Positions 1 through 5,386 of a DNA stretch of 10,463 nt are shown here, in pieces. The first letter of the stretch is position 1. The number at the start of each line of letters is the position of its first letter. The stretch lies in assembly GCA_964404765.1 (NCBI GenBank), contig CAYOLL010000199.1, positions 1 through 10,463 of the forward strand, written 5' to 3'. Both the position numbers and the translations under genes were made by a program. This DNA is from CAYOLL01 sp964404765 [NCBI: uncultured Gemmatimonadota bacterium]. GTDB lineage: Bacteria > 4572-55. The notes beneath the pieces are model-generated. The model did not search any database. It had not been told where the DNA came from and saw only the letters and a program-made list of their open reading frames with translations.

Positions 1-3
1 AGC

Positions 4-39
4 GGTTGCGTCGTTTGCGCCGTTTGCGTCTCTTGCGTT
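4..39. repeat. 9-nt tandem minisatellite, four imperfect copies
   Basis: Four consecutive 9-nt units can be read: GGTTGCGTC, GTTTGCGCC, GTTTGCGTC and TCTTGCGTT. They lie just upstream of the yicC-type gene. They could be an intergenic microrepeat or the end of an upstream reading frame. One plus frame is open from the window edge to a TGA at 89-91 that overlaps the yicC start codon, and the frame of yicC itself is also open to the edge. The window edge prevents a decision. Confidence 0.6.
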
Positions 40-87
40 TATGAATTATTCAGGGATACAAACACCCGATATCGAGATAGGAAAATT

Positions 88-966
88 ATGATTAAGAGTA
101 TGACCGGCTTTGGCAGAGCCAATTTAGAGACCCCCGATTTTAAAATTGACGTGGAAATCCGTGCGGTTAATCATCGCTTTTGCGAGGTTTCCATGCGCCT
201 GCCCCGTATTTTATCGCCGCTGGAAGGGCAAGTCCGCACCTTGCTGCAAAGCAATATCAGCCGCGGTAAGATCAACCTGACCATTAATTTTGAGAGCTAT
301 GTCGAACAAAACGCAAAGCTGATTTTGAATGAGGATTTGCTGGAGGCCTATACATCGGTGATCGCGCGCATTCAAACCAAGCTGTCCGTGCGCGGTGAAT
401 ATGACCTGGTATCGCTGCTGCAAATTCCTGATCTGATTGAGCGCTCGTCCGCCGAAAGCGACGCCGAAACCCTTTGGCCATCGGTAGAAAAGGCCATTAC
501 CCAGGCGATCCATGATTTTGACCGGATGCGCGATGCGGAAGGTCTGCATTTGACCGAAGATTTGACAAATCGGACCCACATAATCAGTCAATTGCTCAAT
601 GAGATCAAAACGGTTTCGTCAACCCAATTGGTCGGCGCAACGGAAAAGATGCGCGAGCGGATCCGCCAGCTTTTAGGCGATATTGCAATTGATGAAACCC
701 GCCTGGCGATGGAAGTGGCTATTCTGGCCGATAAGCTGGATATTACCGAGGAATGCGTCCGGCTGCAAATCCATTGTCAGCAATTTCTGAATTACTTGCA
801 GGATAAAGATCCGGCCGGTCGTCGGCTCAACTTTTTGTTGCAGGAAATGAACCGTGAAGCCAACACCATTGCTTCAAAAGCCAACAATGCCGGGATTGCG
901 CAAACGGTGATTCGGATCAAGGAAGAGTTGGAGCGGATTCGCGAGCAGGTGCAAAACGTGGAATAG
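88..966 (+). CDS. yicC: YicC/YloC family endoribonuclease
   Basis: The 292-aa product is a member of the YicC/YloC family, shown in other bacteria to be an endoribonuclease acting on RNA turnover in the cytoplasm. The hallmark N-terminus MIKSMTGFGRA is present, followed by the conserved EIRAVNHRFCEVSMRLP block (about residues 23-39) of the YicC-like N-terminal domain. The C-terminal DUF1732 domain is also there, with KLDITEECVRL near residue 216 and the family ending GRRLNFLLQEMNREANT plus IRIKEELERIREQVQN. Length matches the family norm of about 290 aa. The start at 88 is chosen because it gives the canonical N-terminus and has AGGA at 79-82 a few bases upstream. In many genomes the gene precedes gmk and rpoZ; here it instead converges on an unrelated minus-strand gene. 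The assignment is secure; the RNA substrate in this organism is unknown. Confidence 0.95.
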   Translation: MIKSMTGFGRANLETPDFKIDVEIRAVNHRFCEVSMRLPRILSPLEGQVRTLLQSNISRGKINLTINFESYVEQNAKLILNEDLLEAYTSVIARIQTKLSVRGEYDLVSLLQIPDLIERSSAESDAETLWPSVEKAITQAIHDFDRMRDAEGLHLTEDLTNRTHIISQLLNEIKTVSSTQLVGATEKMRERIRQLLGDIAIDETRLAMEVAILADKLDITEECVRLQIHCQQFLNYLQDKDPAGRRLNFLLQEMNREANTIASKANNAGIAQTVIRIKEELERIREQVQNVE

Positions 967-1026
967 GTTCACTAAAAATGCTAAAAATGTGAAGAATGAA
1001 AAGAAAGAAAAAGCGGTTCTGATTAC

Positions 1027-1725
1027 TTACGCTGCGTCTTCAAAAAAAGGCGACAAGTCTTGCGCTTTAAGCTGCTCGTGAATTTCCAGCAAGATCAGCA
1101 GAATATCGCCGCCGCCAGTTTTGCCCCACATTTTTTTGGATAAATTGCGGGCGATCAGATTGTAGGTTTCGCGTAGCGGTATACTGCGGATGACGGGGGT
1201 AGACAGCGTTTTGCAATCCCGCGGGTCGCCCTCAAAAACATGAGCGTCGCGGCAGGTTAGCGGACGAAATGGATGAATGGAACAAGCGCCGTCTTCCGCC
1301 AGAAAGATGCACGGCAACTGCAGCCGGTTCTGCTCGTGAATGTGATCCTGAAATTGTTGCTGCGCATCATCGACATTGGCATAGGAAATGACCCGCTCCG
1401 AAAGCTTTTCCCTCAGTTCGGCGACCCGTGCTTCGGCTTTGGGTATAAGTTCTTCTAAACGATTCGCCTGCTTTAACTTGAGATACAGGTACAAGCCTTC
1501 CGCGTATGAGACCATCAGCAGTTGATGGCAACAATGGAAACAGCCGCGACAACACAAGGGCGGACAGCCGTACAGACGTGTGGTCGCCCGCACTGTGTGC
1601 TCGATAAACGCCTCGCCCGGCTGATACACGGATTCTTCCATGCGGGCAATAAAATTGCCGGGTGCAGTCTCGGCGGCGCCGGTCGTTAAAAATGTCTCAA
1701 TCTTCTTAATCAAACTAAAGGGCAT
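1027..1725 (-). CDS. YkgJ-family cysteine-cluster protein
   Basis: The 232-aa product resembles the YkgJ / zinc- or iron-chelating cysteine-cluster family (CxxCxxCC type), whose biochemical role is poorly known. Two cysteine clusters are visible. The first is very dense, with Cys at 54, 58, 59, 62, 65 and 66 (CPPLCCRGCFHCC). The second has Cys at 139, 148, 158 and 171 within LPCIFLAEDGACSIHPFRPLTCR, where the C-x(8)-CSIHP-x-RP-x-xCR pattern is the family signature. Between them lies a charged helical stretch (about 87-135), probably coiled. No signal peptide is seen, so it is probably cytoplasmic. The start has GGTGAG just upstream as ribosome binding site. It follows the kinase-like gene on the same strand after a palindrome. 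The first cluster suggests a metal or Fe-S centre, which is inference. Confidence 0.85.
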   Translation of the reverse strand: MPFSLIKKIETFLTTGAAETAPGNFIARMEESVYQPGEAFIEHTVRATTRLYGCPPLCCRGCFHCCHQLLMVSYAEGLYLYLKLKQANRLEELIPKAEARVAELREKLSERVISYANVDDAQQQFQDHIHEQNRLQLPCIFLAEDGACSIHPFRPLTCRDAHVFEGDPRDCKTLSTPVIRSIPLRETYNLIARNLSKKMWGKTGGGDILLILLEIHEQLKAQDLSPFFEDAA

Positions 1726-1738
1726 CTTAGCTCACCGC

Positions 1739-1775
1739 ACAGATTTTCCAAATCTTAAAGATTTGGAAAATCTGT
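1739..1775. repeat. 18-bp-arm palindrome of the GATTTTCCAAATC family
   Basis: ACAGATTTTCCAAATCTT (1739-1756) is perfectly complementary to 1758-1775, with one central base. It lies between the stop of the cytidylate-kinase-like gene and the start of the YkgJ-like gene, both minus strand. No U-tract follows on either strand, so it looks more like a dispersed extragenic palindrome than a classical terminator. A second copy with 13-bp arms lies at 5354-5384. Confidence 0.8.
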
Positions 1776-1784
1776 ATTTATTTA

Positions 1785-2474
1785 TCAGTTGCTCCAAAAC
1801 TTGCGTCGGACCATTTCACCAATCATGTCGACTACTTCGGAGTCACTCAAACGATCCGTGTTAATCACCAGATGATACAGCGTGGCGTCATCAATGACCT
1901 TGCCAAAGTGCTGCTTTATATAATCCTGCCGGCTTTTTTCCATCTTATCGCAAAACTCTTTAGCCCTGGCCTGACTAATGTTGTCACGGCGGGCGATCCG
2001 TTCCGTGCGCGTATCTAAAGCGCCAACCAGCCGCACATGTAGAACATTGGGCAACTTGCCGGTAACGATATTGGCGCCACGCCCGATAATAATGGCGTTT
2101 CCCAGACGCGCCAGCTTATGAATCGTATCCGATGTCTGATGCACGAGCTTTAGCAGCGGCGGGTGACCACCCAGCATCTCGGCAATATAGGCATCAAAAC
2201 CGGAGACTTTTTCTTCCCGAAAATCTTCGGCTAATTGTCTGGGCAGGTCGTGGTCTTCCAAAACTTTTTCGATCAAGTTTTTATCAAATACAGTCCAGGC
2301 AACTGCTTGCGGGTCTAACTTTTGCAGGCGCTCCGCCAGTTCGGCCGCAACGGAAGTTCCGCCGGCCCCGGCCATGCGCGATATGGTAATCGACGGACTC
2401 TGTTTGCGGGCGCTCGAATCCTGGTCTAATTTCCCGGTAACGTATTGTCGTGCTTTATCAACAGTTGTAGTCAT
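1785..2474 (-). CDS. cytidylate kinase-like family protein
   Basis: The 229-aa product matches the cytidylate-kinase-like family (Pfam Cytidylate_kin2 type), P-loop proteins related to CMP kinase whose substrates are mostly undefined. An N-terminal extension of about 26 residues precedes the strand SPSITISRMAGAGGTSVA (26-43). This fits the P-loop position but is a degenerate GxGGTS form lacking the usual GKS/GKT lysine, as is common in this family. Further marks are the VFDKNLIEKV segment, NAIIIGRGANIV, a basic lid-like stretch around TRTERIARRDN, and the C-terminal YHLVINTDRLSDSEVVDMI strand-helix. The start at 2474 is supported by AAAGGAGAG about 9 nt upstream. It is not gmk or true cmk, despite sharing the fold. 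It is upstream of, and perhaps co-transcribed with, the YkgJ-like gene. Confidence 0.88.
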   Translation of the reverse strand: MTTTVDKARQYVTGKLDQDSSARKQSPSITISRMAGAGGTSVAAELAERLQKLDPQAVAWTVFDKNLIEKVLEDHDLPRQLAEDFREEKVSGFDAYIAEMLGGHPPLLKLVHQTSDTIHKLARLGNAIIIGRGANIVTGKLPNVLHVRLVGALDTRTERIARRDNISQARAKEFCDKMEKSRQDYIKQHFGKVIDDATLYHLVINTDRLSDSEVVDMIGEMVRRKFWSN

Positions 2475-2553
2475 AACAGTTCTCTCCTTTCAAGCCAATG
2501 TGCATTCAAGATTCAACATTTTAAAATGTATCATATTCTCGTTATGGGTTATT

Positions 2554-2645
2554 TTTGGCAGAATAAACCCTTAGGGTTTTCTTTACGGAGATGGTCCAAA
2601 CTTGCCGGTTTTCACGCCTTTGGCAGGAAAAACCCTAAGGGTTTA
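2554..2645. repeat. pair of AAACCC-TWA-GGGTTT palindromes, also a 26-bp direct repeat
   Basis: A 26-bp segment starting TTTGGCAG at 2554-2579 recurs at 2619-2644 with three differences. Each copy contains the near-palindrome AAACCC(TTA or TAA)GGGTTT. Because the core is nearly symmetric, 2564-2580 and 2629-2645 also form a perfect 17-bp inverted repeat with a 48-nt spacer. The pair fills the spacer upstream of the kinase-like gene and downstream of the 127-aa secreted-protein gene. No open frame is convincing here. Confidence 0.85.
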
Positions 2646-2685
2646 AAATGCAACTTCTAACCCTTAATCAGTATAAGATACGATA

Positions 2686-3069
2686 TTAGACGATATTGAC
2701 AAGGCCAAATTTGCGACATTTTTCGGCAAAAATATGGAACGCGAATTTCGCGTATTCAACCCGCAACCCGTTTTTACACACTGAACGAAAAAGTCCGCCA
2801 GCGATATGGAAACAATCGGCGGGCTTGTGGGAAAAGCCTTGGGGAATGGCCGGAGTTATCTTCATTACCGGCCGTTGTTGCACCTGATAAAGGTCAAACC
2901 AGCCTGTCAATTTATCGACAAACGGCTGCCAATCGCTGGTTTTACCGGTAAACCCAATCACAAAAACAATCTGTTCACCCGGCGTTTGGACCGGCGTGAC
3001 TTGAGCGTGGGCAGGCGAGGACCACACTCCCGTCAAAAAAACTACCCACAGGGCTAATATCTTGCACAT
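2686..3069 (-). CDS. small exported hypothetical protein
   Basis: The 127-aa product belongs to no family I recognise. It opens with a clear signal peptide: MCK, a hydrophobic stretch ILALWVVFLTGVW, and a cleavable SSPAHA at about residues 17-22, so it is probably exported. The start is strongly supported by AAGGAG about 7 nt upstream of the ATG. It begins only 21 bp after the stop of the 534-aa exported protein and is surely in the same transcript. Residues 33-53 (QIVFVIGFTGKTSDWQPFVDKL) faintly recall the first strand and oxyanion-loop region of alpha/beta-hydrolase lipases (FVHGFTG...W), but the usual His is Ile and no nucleophile elbow follows. The protein could therefore be a truncated relic or simply unrelated. 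The second half has five Cys or His residues scattered in a basic tail. Confidence 0.6.
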   Translation of the reverse strand: MCKILALWVVFLTGVWSSPAHAQVTPVQTPGEQIVFVIGFTGKTSDWQPFVDKLTGWFDLYQVQQRPVMKITPAIPQGFSHKPADCFHIAGGLFRSVCKNGLRVEYAKFAFHIFAEKCRKFGLVNIV

Positions 3070-3090
3070 GTTGTATCTCCTTCAAATTAT

Positions 3091-4695
3091 TTAATTGTTA
3101 TCGTAAATTTGGATTTCAGAGAATGGCATTATAACTAAGCGTCCTTCTCTAAATGGTTGGATATGCTCGGGATGATAAAATTTTTCATCTTCCATTTGAA
3201 ACGGAAGCCAGATTCCGTGCACCTGTTGAAAATTGGAAAATCGGTTTTCAGAAAACAACACCGGCTCATTGGCGCTGCCTGACCACGTGCCCCGGTCGTA
3301 ATTTTTAATTGCGGTGATAACGCCCAAACTTGTATTTACATAAATTTGCATCATCCAATAGTAATCGTTTTTTGGGTCGTCCCCAACTGCCGTTAGGACA
3401 TAAATATTTGGGTCCGAGGTTGCGCTTACGGTCGCGCCTTCTAAAGCGGAAAGGTAGTCCCGAAATTGAAAAAACAGGCCACCAGGCGCGCTAAATGCAG
3501 AGCTTTCACGTTCCTGCGTTAGAACATCAGAAGTCTCTATCGTCTCGCCGGCGCTGCTGATATAAAAGCTTTGCGTAGAACTCATCACGCCGATTTCTTT
3601 CCGTACCTCAACCCAGGCATTTCCTTTGGGATCCGCGGGTGAATACTCTGTAACAATAGTGGTGCCCGGATAAAGATAGGTGTAATCGTGACGGTAACTA
3701 TAAACTAACTTATCGGGTTGATGGTTAGAATTTGCCGATGGAAAATAAGTTGAAGCAGTAAACTTAGCCTCCAAACGTTTGATCGGTCGGAAATTTTGTT
3801 CGACCCTGGCAATCAAATCATTTACAGTAGGGACTTGTGCCCAATCGGGATACTTGATGATGGCCGGGATGGTGTTGTTATAGGTAAAGTTGTCGAGAAA
3901 GATGTTGGCGACATTGCCGGCGCTGTTTTCGCCGAAGAACATCCACGAATCGATATTTACGTTAGCGCCAAGCTGCCCCTTGGCCAAATCGTTGCCGACT
4001 AACACGCCATTGATCCAAAGATCGAACCGGTTTGCCGCCACCGACTGCGCGGTACTATATGTATAATTAATCGTTGAAGCTGTGTTGTTGCCAACGATCT
4101 CTACTATGAAAGCCGCGCCCTGAATAAAAGGCGAACTCGGCAGCGCAGTCCAACTGCCGCCATTGCGATAATTAGTCGTAATCTTCCCGCCGGCCCCAAA
4201 TATCCATTGAACACCTGTAAATACCTGCACACTGGTAAAAGTACCGCTGCTTGAAAAATCGCTGCCGTCACCTTGAAAAAAATGCCATGTCCCAGAGGCA
4301 GCGGTATTCGTGCCGGCCGAACTGCCCAATAGAACGTCAAATTTGGTGTAAAAAGATTTACCGGCCGTATAATCAAAGATGCTAAATTTATTCACCGACC
4401 CGCCGGTTGGAGCAACCCCGCGCATTTCGGTTTGGGAACCAAATCCGACTAAACCGGAGTTCTCCAAATTAAAAGAACCCGCGCCCGTCCCGATCCGCAC
4501 CCGATTCGTGCCGCCGCCCGTCGCCGGATTGGGGGTAAATGGTGCTGTAATACCGCTTGTAAATGCGGCGGTCCCTATCCCAAAATCATACGTCCAAGGC
4601 TGGCTCCAGCCCATGCCGGCCATTGTCAGCAACAACCCAATGCTGAGCAGCCAAAGCAAACAGTGGCCAAATAGGGTCTTCCATAAACGCTTCAT
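3091..4695 (-). CDS. exported beta-sandwich protein with C-terminal LolA-like domain
   Basis: The 534-aa product has a signal peptide (KR at the N-terminus, hydrophobic core about 12-28, cleavage near GWSQ at 29-32). Residues about 33-276 are rich in Gly, Ser, Thr and Asn with aromatic strands (SFYTKFDVLLG, GTWHFFQGDG, NRFDLWINGVLVG, IDSWMFFGE, ANIFLDNFTYNN), typical of a LamG / concanavalin-like jelly-roll. From about 290 to 534 the character changes: VNDLIARVEQNFRPIKRLEAKFTA followed by alternating strands (VYSYRHDYTYLYPG, QSFYISSAGETIETS, MMQIYVNTSLGVITAIKNYD, GIWLPFQMEDE) resembles LolA/LolB-like lipoprotein-carrier folds. No type IX sorting tail is visible. The start is supported by AAGGAG (4704-4709) 8 nt upstream. 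The function is unknown; a periplasmic or surface binding role is inference. It is followed at 21 bp by a second exported-protein gene. Confidence 0.8.
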   Translation of the reverse strand: MKRLWKTLFGHCLLWLLSIGLLLTMAGMGWSQPWTYDFGIGTAAFTSGITAPFTPNPATGGGTNRVRIGTGAGSFNLENSGLVGFGSQTEMRGVAPTGGSVNKFSIFDYTAGKSFYTKFDVLLGSSAGTNTAASGTWHFFQGDGSDFSSSGTFTSVQVFTGVQWIFGAGGKITTNYRNGGSWTALPSSPFIQGAAFIVEIVGNNTASTINYTYSTAQSVAANRFDLWINGVLVGNDLAKGQLGANVNIDSWMFFGENSAGNVANIFLDNFTYNNTIPAIIKYPDWAQVPTVNDLIARVEQNFRPIKRLEAKFTASTYFPSANSNHQPDKLVYSYRHDYTYLYPGTTIVTEYSPADPKGNAWVEVRKEIGVMSSTQSFYISSAGETIETSDVLTQERESSAFSAPGGLFFQFRDYLSALEGATVSATSDPNIYVLTAVGDDPKNDYYWMMQIYVNTSLGVITAIKNYDRGTWSGSANEPVLFSENRFSNFQQVHGIWLPFQMEDEKFYHPEHIQPFREGRLVIMPFSEIQIYDNN

Positions 4696-4786
4696 GTTCC
4701 TAACTCCTTATTTAAAGGTTAATTACAATGCGTGAATTCAAATCCTAAAGTCCTAGAGTTTAGAGTGAAGAGCACTCCTACCACTT

Positions 4787-4832
4787 AAAACAAAAAGACT
4801 CCCCGCCGCCAAACCGGTCTGGCGATAGAGAG
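4787..4832 (-). terminator. intrinsic terminator or leader attenuator
   Basis: Read on the minus strand, CUCUCU pairs completely with GGGGAG (using G-U wobbles), enclosing the near-perfect 18-nt palindrome at 4807-4824 (CGCCA...TGGCG around ACCGGT). The U-rich tail UCUUUUUGUUUU follows at once. This is a good rho-independent terminator. It ends about 90 nt before the start codon of the 534-aa exported-protein gene, so it is either a backstop for transcripts coming from dnaK or an attenuator in that gene's own leader. Confidence 0.65.
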
Positions 4833-4835
4833 CCG

Positions 4836-4860
4836 TAATTTATTTCCACATAATAAATTA
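4836..4860. promoter_or_regulatory. AT-rich palindrome, possible operator
   Basis: TAATTTATT (4836-4844) is the exact reverse complement of AATAAATTA (4852-4860) across a 7-nt spacer. It sits directly upstream of the terminator-like hairpin on the minus strand, about 140 bp before the start of the 534-aa exported-protein gene. A dimeric regulator site is plausible; there is no other evidence. Confidence 0.35.
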
Positions 4861-5117
4861 TACGAAGATATAGCGAGAAAGAGGCGCAGACAGCTACGCC
4901 TCCGCGGCCCGGCGCCGACTATCAAGCAAGGCAACATGATGCGTAAAATTGGAGCGAGCATAACATCCCCCTGGCAGAAGCGGCTGAAATACTGTCAAAA
5001 AGTATCCAACTTTTCGCTACGGCTGTCTACCTTTTTTTGCGGTGGGATAAAATTTTTTGTCAACGTGGCGTCGCTCAACCCAAAGTAAGGGTCGTGTCAT
5101 TTTTTACTCAGTGACCG

Positions 5118-5132
5118 AGACCCTAAAGGTCT
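5118..5132. repeat. degenerate ACCCTAAGGGT-family palindrome
   Basis: AGACC-CTAAA-GGTCT has 5-bp arms and differs from the other copies by one base in the GGG arm. It lies 45 bp from a full AGACCC-TTA-GGGTCT copy, repeating the paired arrangement seen at 2564-2645 and 10370-10454. Confidence 0.55.
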
Positions 5133-5147
5133 AATTGTAAATTGTAA

Positions 5148-5210
5148 TACAAGTAACTTCAAGCGGTTATGCGTCAAGACCCTTAGGGTCTGAACTTGAA
5201 GTTTCTTGTA
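5148..5210. repeat. nested hairpin: 16-bp inverted repeat around AGACCCTTAGGGTCT
   Basis: TACAAGTAACTTCAAG (5148-5163) matches the reverse complement of 5195-5210 at 15 of 16 positions. Inside the loop sits AGACCC-TTA-GGGTCT (5177-5191), itself a 6-bp-arm palindrome of the family found elsewhere in the window. The result is a two-level stem able to form in DNA or RNA. Confidence 0.7.
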
Positions 5211-5288
5211 AGGTCAAAAATCGCATACACATTTCCCTTGACCGATCCGGTCTATAAAGCGACAGCAGCGCCACCGCACAATTTTGAC

Positions 5289-5344
5289 CGATACAAAACA
5301 CGAAGCCCCTGATGCTTATCAAAACATCAGGGGCCTTTGTATCG
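5289..5344 (-). terminator. long hairpin, probable dnaK terminator
   Basis: CGATACAAA (5289-5297) pairs with TTTGTATCG (5336-5344). Inside, GCCCCTGATG (5305-5314) pairs with CATCAGGGGC (5325-5334) around a 10-nt loop, with an asymmetric internal bulge between the two helices. On the minus strand, downstream of dnaK, the GC-rich helix is followed by the U-rich UUCGUGUUUUGU, which fits an intrinsic terminator, although the tract is interrupted. A structured 3' UTR element is the alternative. Confidence 0.5.
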
Positions 5345-5353
5345 AACTGCACA

Positions 5354-5384
5354 GATTTTCCAAATCGCCGAGATTTGGAAAATC
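5354..5384. repeat. second GATTTTCCAAATC-family palindrome
   Basis: GATTTTCCAAATC (5354-5366) is the exact reverse complement of 5372-5384 across a 5-nt spacer. It begins two bases after the dnaK stop on the minus strand. The left arm, including the flanking ACA, is the same as at 1739-1754, so these are two copies of one dispersed family. No U-tract follows. Confidence 0.8.
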
Positions 5385-5386
5385 GT

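Larger units (their letters stand above)
4696..5386. other. 691-bp intergenic region without a convincing gene
   Basis: This spacer separates dnaK (ending at 5387, minus) from the 534-aa exported-protein gene (starting at 4695, minus). A 61-codon minus frame at 5167-5352 lacks a ribosome binding site and runs through palindromes, so it is not called. What the region holds is a terminator-like hairpin (4787-4832), an AT-rich palindrome (4836-4860), a GAGGCG/CGCCTC hairpin (4881-4902), ACCCTWAGGGT-family palindromes (5118-5132 and 5148-5210), GACCG/CGGTC (5240-5252), a long hairpin (5289-5344) and a GATTTTCCAAATC copy (5354-5384). The stretch 4903-5117 shows nothing I can name. Confidence 0.7.

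Noticed and set aside
4782-4832. Cyclic-di-GMP riboswitch in the leader of the 534-aa gene
   Set aside because: The GC-rich stem superficially recalls GEMM pieces, but the conserved core could not be matched; a terminator explains it better.
5167-5352. 61-codon minus-strand frame in the dnaK downstream spacer
   Set aside because: It runs through palindromes and a terminator-like hairpin, has no ribosome binding site, and the peptide has no protein-like pattern.
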